Source of the DNA: Bacteriovorax sp.
Lineage (GTDB): Bacteria > Bdellovibrionota > Bacteriovoracia > Bacteriovoracales > Bacteriovoracaceae
DNA: 38,961 bases
Direction of reading: 5' to 3'
Assembly: GCA_014376445.1 (NCBI GenBank)
Contig: JACMRM010000213.1
Span: forward strand, 1 to 38,961
The notes beneath the pieces were generated by a model. The model ran no database searches and was not told where the DNA came from. It worked only from the letters and a program-made list of their open reading frames with translations. The translations under genes and the position numbers were made by a program. Position 1 is the stretch's first letter, and each line of letters opens with the position of its first letter. Of this stretch, positions 16,422 to 23,859 are shown one piece after another.

Positions 16422-17338
16422 TCGACATCACTTTGAGCTATGAGACACTCCATTACAAGTGGCCCGTACCGGTTCGCGGAACTCCTGTGAACGAAAACAA
16501 TTTTCTAAAAGTCACCCTGCTGGATTCTGATTATTTTATTTCAGTGCTGCCAGGATTTCATGAGGCGACGCTAGAAGAGATCACTTTTAAGCTCAGGTAT
16601 TTTTTTTCGACCTACTCTCTGGATTTTGGCCACATTGATTTTTCAAAAAAATTTTTTAATCTGGTTGAAATTGACGATTACCTCGAAGGCATTCACAGTG
16701 AAACTCTTTTTAACATTGAAGTACTACTTTTAGGAATGATCAGAAAAACTCATTCCGGCCTGTTCAACAATAATCCAGTGATGGAAAATGAACTTTATAG
16801 AGCTGCCCGCGGGACCCAGGCCTACACTCAGTCTAAATGTCTAAAAATTAAAATTGCTCCAGATTCATTGGAAAAAACTATTAAGCTGATCAATGAACTG
16901 CATAGGCTTAACAAAGAGCTTATCATTCGTCTCGACGGCAACAGACAGTTTGAGATAAATGAGATGATAGTGTTTGAAGAAAGACTCAAAAAAAATATTT
17001 TATTAGAGTCTTTTAAAAAAATCGATTATATCGAAGAACCTTTCAAAAATTTTGCAGACACTTTTTTATTTAAAAAAAGATCTGTCTTAAAAGTTGCAAT
17101 GGATGAATCATTTTCCACTTACCGACAATTATCTGCTGAAGAGTTTCCGGATGAGATCCCTGTCGTAATCAAACCATCACTTTTCGGCATAAGCTCCATT
17201 CATAATTGGATGCAAACCCATTCTAAAAAACGAGTTATAGTAAGTGGCAGTTTTGAGCACCCGACTGTTAAGATTGGGTTAACTTTCCTTGCGAGCACTC
17301 GCCCATATGAATATCATGGACTTGAAAATTTTCTTTAA
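16418..17338 (+). CDS. menC: o-Succinylbenzoate synthase MenC
   Basis: This enolase-superfamily enzyme dehydrates SHCHC to o-succinylbenzoate. Catalytic residues can be read by spacing against E. coli MenC: KIK with Lys145 as base, Asp173 in RLDGNRQ (28 residues later, as expected), Glu206 in IEEPF, Asp229 in MDES and Lys252 in VIKPS. The 306-residue length fits the short proteobacterial type. The sequence is otherwise divergent, but four-base overlap with menA and the complete residue set make the call firm. It ends the operon here; menB, menE and menH must be elsewhere. Confidence 0.92.
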   Translation: MIDITLSYETLHYKWPVPVRGTPVNENNFLKVTLLDSDYFISVLPGFHEATLEEITFKLRYFFSTYSLDFGHIDFSKKFFNLVEIDDYLEGIHSETLFNIEVLLLGMIRKTHSGLFNNNPVMENELYRAARGTQAYTQSKCLKIKIAPDSLEKTIKLINELHRLNKELIIRLDGNRQFEINEMIVFEERLKKNILLESFKKIDYIEEPFKNFADTFLFKKRSVLKVAMDESFSTYRQLSAEEFPDEIPVVIKPSLFGISSIHNWMQTHSKKRVIVSGSFEHPTVKIGLTFLASTRPYEYHGLENFL

Positions 17339-17456
17339 AAAAACGCACTAAATTACTTTTATAATATTTTTTTTTATTCTCTTGATAGCAATCGGCAAGT
17401 ATTAATATCTTCTCCAGCTTTAAGTGTGGGAGTAGAATAATGGTAAGGAGAATGAT

Positions 17457-17651
17457 ATGAAAAAATCTGTCATCACATTAGGCTTAATTCTTACACTTGG
17501 ATCAATGGCGGTGTCATGTTCACACCAATCAACATCAGAAACGGATGCACCCGATAGATATGTAGCTTCAAAAGGCTGCCCAACTAAAGGCGAATACCAT
17601 TCTTATTTCGATGAAGTTGAAAGATGTCTGGAAAAAGAAAATCAAAAGTGA
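17457..17651 (+). CDS. Small putative lipoprotein (64 aa)
   Basis: The product begins with a hydrophobic signal ending in SMAVSCSHQ, a weak lipobox with the cysteine at residue 21, so it is probably lipidated and held at a membrane. The mature part is about 43 polar residues with two further cysteines (GCPTKGEYH...RCLEKENQK). AAGGAGAATGAT gives a strong ribosome site. No family is recognised. It lies 39 bases before the barrel-protein gene and may share its mRNA, in which case the hairpin at 17657-17689 lies between them. Confidence 0.7.
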   Translation: MKKSVITLGLILTLGSMAVSCSHQSTSETDAPDRYVASKGCPTKGEYHSYFDEVERCLEKENQK

Positions 17652-17656
17652 TACTT

Positions 17657-17689
17657 ATTCCCCCATCTAAATTGATGTTACGGGGGAAT
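17657..17689 (+). promoter_or_regulatory. Inverted repeat that would sequester the barrel-protein ribosome site
   Basis: ATTCCCCC (17657-17664) is perfectly complementary to GGGGGAAT (17682-17689), which is the only purine-rich ribosome-site candidate before ATG 17691. An inner ATC/GAT pairing can extend the stem. In RNA this would hide the ribosome site, the layout of an RNA thermometer or a translational switch. Alternatively it may be a weak attenuator between the lipoprotein and barrel genes; no T-run follows. Confidence 0.5.
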
Positions 17690-17690
17690 C

Positions 17691-18890
17691 ATGAAGAAGC
17701 TACTTTGCTTACTTGTTTTATTATCAAGCTTACAGCCACTTAATAATGCCTGGTCATTCGATACTTCTGTCCGCGGTTTCATCGCACTTGATGCTCTTAA
17801 TTTTGAAAAAGTTTCAGGCCAAAAAGGCTCAACAGTCATTGGTATCGGTGTGCTTGATTTAAAAGTCTTCGCTGAGCAAGATGACATGGCAGCGGCCATA
17901 AAACTTAACCTCGACGGAAAACTTGATCGTCAGAACACTTTGTTTGAAGAAGCCTATGTAACATACAAAGGTGTACCTGATTTTAGATTTATTCTTGGCA
18001 AAGGAATTATTAAATTTCAAAATCTACATTGGGGTGTAATCGAAAATACTTATCAAGACGGTGGAACAATCATCGGAACGGAAAATCAAATTAGAAAACT
18101 CTCTAACAAAGCTTTTGTTTCTGCATCATACGGTGGCCGTTCAAAAGGTTTCGTCGATCAATTTACAGTTTGGGGTGACAGCACACAAATGTACTCGGAC
18201 GAAAATGGTTCTTTAACTTATGTCTCAACTGGATCAACAACAGTTAAAACCATTACTGGTTATAAAACCGAGGAAGTCGCAGCTTTCGATACAGCAAAGC
18301 AGCTAGGACTTGCCAATAAGTTTGATTTTTATTTAACAGACTCTTGGAAAGTTAACTTCGGACAAATGTATTATAAAAACAGAATGAGCTCACAAAAAGC
18401 AAACTACGGTTTTGATTTTGGTGCTAATTATGAAAGTAGTAAAATGGAATTTTGGATGGACGCTATCTATGGATTCTCTTCAAGACTTCCATACGATTCA
18501 TATACAACAAAAGTAAAAAACGAATACTTTCTTCAACTGGGAATGGAGTATTATTTAAATGAAAAATGGAGCTTGGTAGAAAACGTTGAAGGTTTATATG
18601 TTAAAGATCTACAACATACTTACACAACATTCGTTCAAGATGGTGTGACTTATAACCCAACTTCATTTCAAGCAGAGAAAAGTGGATCGACTTATAAAAT
18701 CTTTACTTACAAATTAGAAACTGGTTTAAAGTATAAAATAACTAAATCCTCTCAAGTGACTTTTGGTGGCCTTTACGAAAAGAAACAAACATCAGTAAAC
18801 GGAACTAAGGATCTTGCTTTCGTCAGAGACGTAAGAAATGCCAATGCAGATGCGTATCAGGGTTCTGCTTCTATTTCATTCTGGTTTTAG
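17691..18890 (+). CDS. Outer-membrane beta-barrel (porin-like) protein
   Basis: The 399-residue product has a signal peptide (cleavage near NNAWS-FDT). The rest shows alternating polar/aromatic strands, for example AAIKLNLDGKL, KFDFYLTDSWKVNFGQMYYKNRM, EYFLQLGMEYYLNEKWSLVENVEGLYV and KLETGLKYKITKSSQVTFGGLYEKK, and ends in ASISFWF, a C-terminal aromatic strand typical of BAM substrates. This is convincing for an outer-membrane barrel of about 16 strands. The cargo or role is unknown; I do not recognise a specific porin family. Its expression may be controlled by the hairpin over its ribosome site. Confidence 0.82.
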   Translation: MKKLLCLLVLLSSLQPLNNAWSFDTSVRGFIALDALNFEKVSGQKGSTVIGIGVLDLKVFAEQDDMAAAIKLNLDGKLDRQNTLFEEAYVTYKGVPDFRFILGKGIIKFQNLHWGVIENTYQDGGTIIGTENQIRKLSNKAFVSASYGGRSKGFVDQFTVWGDSTQMYSDENGSLTYVSTGSTTVKTITGYKTEEVAAFDTAKQLGLANKFDFYLTDSWKVNFGQMYYKNRMSSQKANYGFDFGANYESSKMEFWMDAIYGFSSRLPYDSYTTKVKNEYFLQLGMEYYLNEKWSLVENVEGLYVKDLQHTYTTFVQDGVTYNPTSFQAEKSGSTYKIFTYKLETGLKYKITKSSQVTFGGLYEKKQTSVNGTKDLAFVRDVRNANADAYQGSASISFWF

Positions 18891-18897
18891 TGCGAGA

Positions 18898-18925
18898 ATA
18901 AATGCTCCGTTGGAGCATTTATATT
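18898..18925 (+). terminator. Probable terminator after the barrel-protein gene
   Basis: ATAAATGCTCC/GGAGCATTTAT forms an 11-bp perfect stem with a 3-base loop just after the stop codon. The following tract is only modestly T-rich, so termination may be partial. Confidence 0.7.
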
Positions 18926-19100
18926 AAGCTTTAAACACTTAACAATCAGTAAGTTGCACGAAAGTTCGAACACTCTACGCAATTATTATATAGTCTATAA
19001 ACTTTTCCCACCCCATTGCCGTTTTGACACCATAAAGATATTTCCTACCCGGAGATCTGTTTAGACAAAAAAATTCGTGTGCGGCCGGGGGGCTTCTACA

Positions 19101-20036
19101 ATGAAGGGTTCAATCAAGAAGTCAGTTATGATTTCATTATTTTTAGTATTAACGGTAAATGCCTTCGCATTCGATCGTCTTCCTGAGCTTTCAGGCAACG
19201 ATCTGATTTACGGAAATGATGACCGCACAGAAATTGATCAGTACTCTGAAACAAGCTTCATTGAAAAATCACAATCCATTGCTCTTCGAGTTCCAAAAAA
19301 ACGTTTAACAACAGATAGAAACGACGCTAATAGAATTCTTTTTCCAAACATCACATTAAAAAGTGCTATGCCGCAAATTTGTGAAGACGAACGCTTTATT
19401 GAGCAGGTCTCTCTTGGGAACTGTTCGGGTTTTTTAGTGAGTCCTACAACTCTTGTGACCGCAGGCCACTGTATGGTCAACGCTAAAGAATGCTCGGACA
19501 ATAAATGGGTTTTCGGTTTTAAAGAAGGAGTGACTGAGCTTACTTCATCACAAGTCTATTCATGTAAAAGCATAACGACACAAAAATATGTCTACTCAAC
19601 AAAAGAAGTGAGCGATTATGCAGTGATCGAACTTGATCGTCCGGTAAAAGGATATGTTTCACTTAAAACAAGAAAGTTCGGAAGAGTTTTATTGAACACT
19701 CCTCTTGTTGTTATAGGCCACCCTATGGGCCTTACGATGAAAGCAACTGACGGAGCTGTTGTCAGCAGAATGAATGATATTGAGAGAAAAACTAAAATTA
19801 AATCTTTTATTCTTCGCGATCATTATTTTACAGCGAATCTTGATTCATACGGCGGGAACTCTGGATCACCGGTATTCAATAAAAGAAACGGAAATGTCGA
19901 AGGGATTCTGGTCCAAGGGGCGCTAGACTTCGTCCTCAACTCGTCAAAAGGATGTATGGAATCTAGACACCTCAGCAACTCTCACCTCAACGCTTATGAA
20001 ACAGTAATGAGAATCAATAAAGTTCCAGGGCTTTAA
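19101..20036 (+). CDS. Secreted trypsin-like serine protease (S1, V8/Glu-endopeptidase-like)
   Basis: From ATG 19101 the product has 311 residues with a signal peptide ending near NAFAF. The triad is visible: His123 in VTAGHCM, Asp172 in VSDYAVIEL and Ser254 in YGGNSGSPVF, with the wording of the S1B/V8-like group. About 65-70 residues between the signal and the protease domain may be a propeptide. The track start at GTG 19077 adds eight residues before the signal and has no support, whereas GGGGGG lies before ATG 19101. It should be exported to the periplasm or outside the cell. It converges on hemB with a 3-bp gap. Substrate is unknown. Confidence 0.88.
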   Translation: MKGSIKKSVMISLFLVLTVNAFAFDRLPELSGNDLIYGNDDRTEIDQYSETSFIEKSQSIALRVPKKRLTTDRNDANRILFPNITLKSAMPQICEDERFIEQVSLGNCSGFLVSPTTLVTAGHCMVNAKECSDNKWVFGFKEGVTELTSSQVYSCKSITTQKYVYSTKEVSDYAVIELDRPVKGYVSLKTRKFGRVLLNTPLVVIGHPMGLTMKATDGAVVSRMNDIERKTKIKSFILRDHYFTANLDSYGGNSGSPVFNKRNGNVEGILVQGALDFVLNSSKGCMESRHLSNSHLNAYETVMRINKVPGL

Positions 20037-20039
20037 TTT

Positions 20040-21035
20040 TTACTTATGATTTTGTAAAACTCTAGCAGCATCTTTTGCGAAATATGTAAGGATCATATCA
20101 GAGCCTGCGCGCTTGAATGCCCAAAGCATTTCAATCATCGCCTTCTCCTCATCCAGCATTCCCATAGAGGCCGCTGCTTTAATCATCGCGTACTCTCCGC
20201 TTACATTGTAAGCAGCGATAGGAAGAGTGGTATTGTCTCTCAATGTTTTAATGACGTCTAAATACGGCAGTCCCGGTTTTACCATCAGAATGTCTGCGCC
20301 TTCTGATTCATCCAGATAAGCTTCGCGAAGAGCTTCTCTCACATTCGCGTAATCCATTTGATAAGTTTTTTTGTCGCCTTTTTTTGGAGCTGATCCGAGT
20401 GCGTCTCTGAAAGGTCCGTAAAAAGCAGAAGCGTATTTTGCAGCGTACGACATGATAGTCACATTAATTAAATTTTCATCATCAAGTGCGTCTCTGATAA
20501 AGCCGATTCTTCCGTCCATCATATCTGAAGGCCCGACGATATCAGCACCGGCACGTGCCTGAACGATCGACATTTTTGCCAGCACTTCAAGAGTCACATC
20601 ATTTAAAATCTCGCCAGTTTTGGGATCTACAAGTCCGTCGTGCCCGTCGCTTGAATAAGGATCAAGGGCCACGTCTGTCATAATCATTAAATCAGGAAGT
20701 GCATTTTTCACTTCACGGATAGCACGTTGATAAATCCCGTTCGGGTTATAGGCTTCACTAGCGCGTGTATCTTTTAATTTATCTTCAATCGCAGGGAATA
20801 ATGAAACACATGGAACACCAAGTGAATAAAGTTCGCGGCATTCTTTTACGAGTTCATCAACGGATAAACGAAATACTCCCGGCATGGTTTTTATCTCTTC
20901 GCGAAGATTCACTCCATCTTTTACGAATAAGGGTGCTATTAAATCACTTGGTGCCAAATGAGTTTCGCGGACCAACCGTCTGATGGCGTCTGTTTTTCTG
21001 TTTCTTCTCGGGCGGCTGATGTTTAGCATATACAT
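20040..21035 (-). CDS. hemB: Porphobilinogen synthase (delta-aminolevulinate dehydratase)
   Basis: HemB condenses two 5-aminolevulinate molecules to porphobilinogen in haem synthesis. The 331-residue protein starts with RPRRNRKTDAIRRLVRET, has SLFPAIEDKLKD, the metal region DVALDPYSSDGHDG, YAAKYASAFYGPFRDA (one Schiff-base lysine region) and ADILMVKPGLPYLD (the other lysine). In the metal region Asp replaces the three cysteines of the zinc-type enzyme, as in the magnesium-dependent Pseudomonas form, so a Mg-type enzyme is inferred. It follows sufE by five bases and was probably co-transcribed with it. Confidence 0.96.
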   Translation of the reverse strand: MYMLNISRPRRNRKTDAIRRLVRETHLAPSDLIAPLFVKDGVNLREEIKTMPGVFRLSVDELVKECRELYSLGVPCVSLFPAIEDKLKDTRASEAYNPNGIYQRAIREVKNALPDLMIMTDVALDPYSSDGHDGLVDPKTGEILNDVTLEVLAKMSIVQARAGADIVGPSDMMDGRIGFIRDALDDENLINVTIMSYAAKYASAFYGPFRDALGSAPKKGDKKTYQMDYANVREALREAYLDESEGADILMVKPGLPYLDVIKTLRDNTTLPIAAYNVSGEYAMIKAAASMGMLDEEKAMIEMLWAFKRAGSDMILTYFAKDAARVLQNHK

Positions 21036-21040
21036 AATAC

Positions 21041-21472
21041 CTATTGTTGGTTCATTGCCAGTTTAGCTTTATATGCCATGGCAAAAAAAGAAATTTGCTT
21101 CATCATTGAGTTCAATCCATTTGCACGCGACATTGAAAGGTGTTCACGCAGACCGATGTCTTCTAAAAATGTTGGTTTTGTAGTGAGTATTTCATCGGGA
21201 GTTGATCCAGTGTAGACACCCACCAAAAGAGCAATTATGCCTTTAACGATTGAGGCATCACTGTCGGCCTGGAAATAAATTCTTCCGTCTTTTAAATCAG
21301 CATGAATCCAGACCTGTGACTGGCATCCTTTCACTAAATTTTCGGGGATTCTATTAACTTCTTCCATGGCCGGCATTTTTTTTCCAAGATCGATTAGATG
21401 TTTATAGCGCTCTTCCCAGTCGGAAAAACGCTTGAAGTCTGTGACCAGGGACTGAATTCTATCGTTAATCAT
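21041..21472 (-). CDS. sufE: Cysteine desulfuration protein SufE
   Basis: SufE accepts sulfur from the cysteine desulfurase SufS and passes it to the Fe-S assembly scaffold. The 143-residue protein has the acceptor Cys50 in LVKGCQSQVW, then FQADSDASIVKGIIALLVGVYTG and the late RANGLNSMMKQI segment, all diagnostic. Length is normal. sufS and the scaffold genes are not in the window. It precedes hemB on the minus strand with five bases between, linking Fe-S and haem supply. Confidence 0.95.
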   Translation of the reverse strand: MINDRIQSLVTDFKRFSDWEERYKHLIDLGKKMPAMEEVNRIPENLVKGCQSQVWIHADLKDGRIYFQADSDASIVKGIIALLVGVYTGSTPDEILTTKPTFLEDIGLREHLSMSRANGLNSMMKQISFFAMAYKAKLAMNQQ

Positions 21473-21569
21473 ACCCGCTCTTTTTAGTAAGGATTAGCAC
21501 TGCTGTAATAGTAGCCTTTTATATAGCATAGCTATTGGATAAAAACTATTCCCGGATTCTTAAATAATC

Positions 21570-21610
21570 TAGGTATGTTAGTATAAATCTAGGGGAAAAA
21601 AACATACCTA
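21570..21610 (+). promoter_or_regulatory. Perfect 10-bp inverted repeat spanning the ribosome site and start of the RMD1-like gene
   Basis: TAGGTATGTT (21570-21579) is perfectly complementary to AACATACCTA (21601-21610); the last base of the right arm is the A of the start codon. The 21-base loop contains the ribosome site AGGGGA and a TATAAA that could be a -10. It may be an RNA hairpin that controls initiation, or an operator dyad if transcription starts inside it. The repeat TCTAGG also appears at both the left arm and the ribosome site. Confidence 0.55.
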
Positions 21611-22725
21611 TGAATACCATTAAAAAAGGCCGGATTTTAGTCTATAGAGTTTACGATATTGGAGAGGAAATTGACCTAGAGAAGGCCGAAATAATTCTTC
21701 AAGAAGAGACGACGGCAAGAGCAAAATTCCGTTTGAAAAAAATCAACCAGTCTGCGGTTGTTGTTTCCAACGATCCACTAAGCGTGGCACTGGGAAATTA
21801 TTCATACAGTGATCAGGGAATTGAATTTAATCCGGAAATTACAGCAAAAATCTGGGAGTTCGGCACACTCTCACTTACTTTTGATTTTCATATTCCTACG
21901 GGCACGACGATTGACCAACTTCGAGAGCTCTCTGATAAAATCCAGAACTATGACATCCTCGACATCTATGCCAGAGGAAAAGCTCGCGAGCTTACTCAGC
22001 AAATCAAAGCCTCAATGGCGAAAATCAACGAATGGGAAGTCAATGAAGACTACATTCTTTACTTTATAGAGAGTTTTGAAAAAGACTACATTGATGCTTC
22101 CCTGATACTGCAGGAAGAAGACATTGCTGCTCTTATTATCAACGAAGACAAAGACCTGTTGTCGAGTCAAATCCGCGAGCGTATTTATAGCAGTACTCTT
22201 CAGTATTATAAAAATGATATGGCCATCATTGACTGGAACTCGGCCTTCATCATTGAACCCACAGGCTCACTTGATATTCCGGACGTCATCGAATTCGCAC
22301 TCAACCAGCTACTGGAAATGCGCTATTACGATGATCTACTCGATAAAAAACTTAGGGAAATTTATTCTGCAGTTGAACTAAGAGAAATGAATATTTTTTC
22401 TTCACGCTACACTGACTTGGCCCTTGAAGCAGGCCAGAAATATATCGAGATCGCAGAGATCGTCGAGAGTGTAGAGAACTCGCTAAAAGTCATAGGGGAT
22501 CTTTATCACTCGACAGTTTTCAGAATGGCCTCAAATAAGTTCAGGTTCTCTGACTGGCAGAGCTCTATCGATAACAAACTTGATAACCTGGCAGAGCTTT
22601 GTAAACTATTACTAGATAACATCAATTCCAAGAGATCTCATATCATGGAACTGGTCATCATCGCACTCATCTCAATCGAGTTGATTCCATTCATCAAGCA
22701 GCTTGCTGATTACTTTAATCGTTAA
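21610..22725 (+). CDS. RMD1/DUF155-like protein with C-terminal membrane anchor
   Basis: The 371-residue protein is mostly soluble and acidic, with a mixed N-terminal domain (residues about 1-110, including IWEFGTLSLTFDFHIP), a central helical part, and a C-terminal helix MELVIIALISIELIPFIKQL likely to span or attach to the membrane. The GxL-F segment early on and the LExxIIxLIxxE helix near the end resemble the RMD1/YagE family (DUF155), whose bacterial role is unknown. I hold this family call at moderate to low confidence. It has a convergent 4-base overlap with the next gene. Expression may be controlled by the inverted repeat over its start. Confidence 0.6.
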   Translation: MNTIKKGRILVYRVYDIGEEIDLEKAEIILQEETTARAKFRLKKINQSAVVVSNDPLSVALGNYSYSDQGIEFNPEITAKIWEFGTLSLTFDFHIPTGTTIDQLRELSDKIQNYDILDIYARGKARELTQQIKASMAKINEWEVNEDYILYFIESFEKDYIDASLILQEEDIAALIINEDKDLLSSQIRERIYSSTLQYYKNDMAIIDWNSAFIIEPTGSLDIPDVIEFALNQLLEMRYYDDLLDKKLREIYSAVELREMNIFSSRYTDLALEAGQKYIEIAEIVESVENSLKVIGDLYHSTVFRMASNKFRFSDWQSSIDNKLDNLAELCKLLLDNINSKRSHIMELVIIALISIELIPFIKQLADYFNR

Positions 22726-23123
22726 TTTAAAACTGGTGTGACCTTTAGAGACATACCGCGGAAGCTTACATGAGACTCTTCGCCGAGTTTAGCGATAATA
22801 TCTTTTTTGTAGAAAGCTTTTGTGCCTGGTGCATTATAGAATTTCATCTCAAGAGCAATCTCATCAGCATTTTTTCCATGCTTCGGACTCATTTCGATCA
22901 GAACATTTTTAGAACCGAATTTTCTTTCAAATTCAGCAGTCTGGTAAAAAGGCATCATCAGGTCAGACTTCACAGTCTGGTTGTTTGATTTGATTTTCAG
23001 ATTCAGATTCACCATCTGGGCAGTCTGAGCATTCATTGCTTGTGGATTGATGGCAGCGTTTAGATTAAACGCAGTCAAGAGTAATACAAAAAACATAGTT
23101 TTCTTAACTTTGGATACGACCAT
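22722..23123 (-). CDS. Small secreted protein of unknown function (133 aa)
   Basis: A signal peptide (MFFVLLLTAFNLNAA) precedes about 110 residues of probable beta-rich structure such as VNLNLKIKSNN, KNVLIEMSPKHG, DEIALEMKFY and HVSFRGMSLKVTPVLN. No cysteines are present in the mature part. GAAGGTG is a good ribosome site. No family is recognised. It lies 85 bases downstream of the pseudouridine-synthase gene on the same strand and overlaps the RMD1-like gene by four bases at the stop codons. Confidence 0.75.
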   Translation of the reverse strand: MVVSKVKKTMFFVLLLTAFNLNAAINPQAMNAQTAQMVNLNLKIKSNNQTVKSDLMMPFYQTAEFERKFGSKNVLIEMSPKHGKNADEIALEMKFYNAPGTKAFYKKDIIAKLGEESHVSFRGMSLKVTPVLN

Positions 23124-23208
23124 TTTTCACCTTCATAGTAAAAAAAAGACACATTGATGTTGAAAGATTTAGTATAAATATTGTGATAACACGCTGGCAA
23201 TTATTTTT

Positions 23209-23859
23209 TCAATTAAATTTATTAATTTCTAAACCATCAGGCAGAAGAAATTTGTCATGATTAGGAGCTTTGGTGAAATCTATTTTGAAAGCACGTAGTG
23301 CAATTCCGGCACAGAATGATTCAGTCGATGAATAAAGAACATCTCCAACAATGGGATGGCCATGACGAAAAAGTTCAAAACGAAGCTGGTGAGAGCGGCC
23401 GGTGATAGGGTTCATCTCCCAATGAAAAATGCCATTTTCATCGATCGATGTAAGCTTCGCAATTGTAGTGCTGTCTTTGCCGTGAGGAGACTCGTATGTG
23501 CGTTTTTTGCCGCGAAGAAGTTTGCACATCCACTTGTAAGACTCACCAACTTTAAAATCTTTTGAAGCATCAGGAAGCGGTTTTGTAAGAGCGATATAGG
23601 TTTTATGAACTTCTTTTTTTTCAAACCAGGCATTCGCCGCTTTGTGGGCTTCCGGGTTTTTAGCAAACATTATCAGACCCTGCACTTCATAATCGAGGCG
23701 GTGAACAGGATAGATAGTGATGCCAAAATCAATTTCGAGAATACGGCCAAGAACAGGACGCTCATCTTTCTCGCCAGATCGAGCTGGAACACTCAATACT
23801 GAAGCATCTTTATCAACTACGATAAAATAATCGTTATCAAAAAAATTTTTGTAACTCAT
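23209..23859 (-). CDS. RluA-family RNA pseudouridine synthase
   Basis: The 216-residue enzyme should isomerise uridine to pseudouridine in rRNA or tRNA. It has the RluA catalytic motif VHRLDYEVQGLIMFAKN, in which the aspartate is the nucleophile, then HKTYIAL and GRSHQLRFELFRHGHPIVGD. The N-terminal YFIVVDKDASVLSVPA is the usual opening. There is no S4 domain, so it is a short form like RluA or TruC; the target base is not predictable. Its ATG overlaps the asnB stop by four bases, so it is translationally coupled to asnB. Confidence 0.88.
   Translation of the reverse strand: MSYKNFFDNDYFIVVDKDASVLSVPARSGEKDERPVLGRILEIDFGITIYPVHRLDYEVQGLIMFAKNPEAHKAANAWFEKKEVHKTYIALTKPLPDASKDFKVGESYKWMCKLLRGKKRTYESPHGKDSTTIAKLTSIDENGIFHWEMNPITGRSHQLRFELFRHGHPIVGDVLYSSTESFCAGIALRAFKIDFTKAPNHDKFLLPDGLEINKFN

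Noticed and set aside
19024-19029. Perfect TTGACA upstream of the serine protease
   Set aside because: No -10-like hexamer lies 16-18 bases downstream, so I do not call a promoter.
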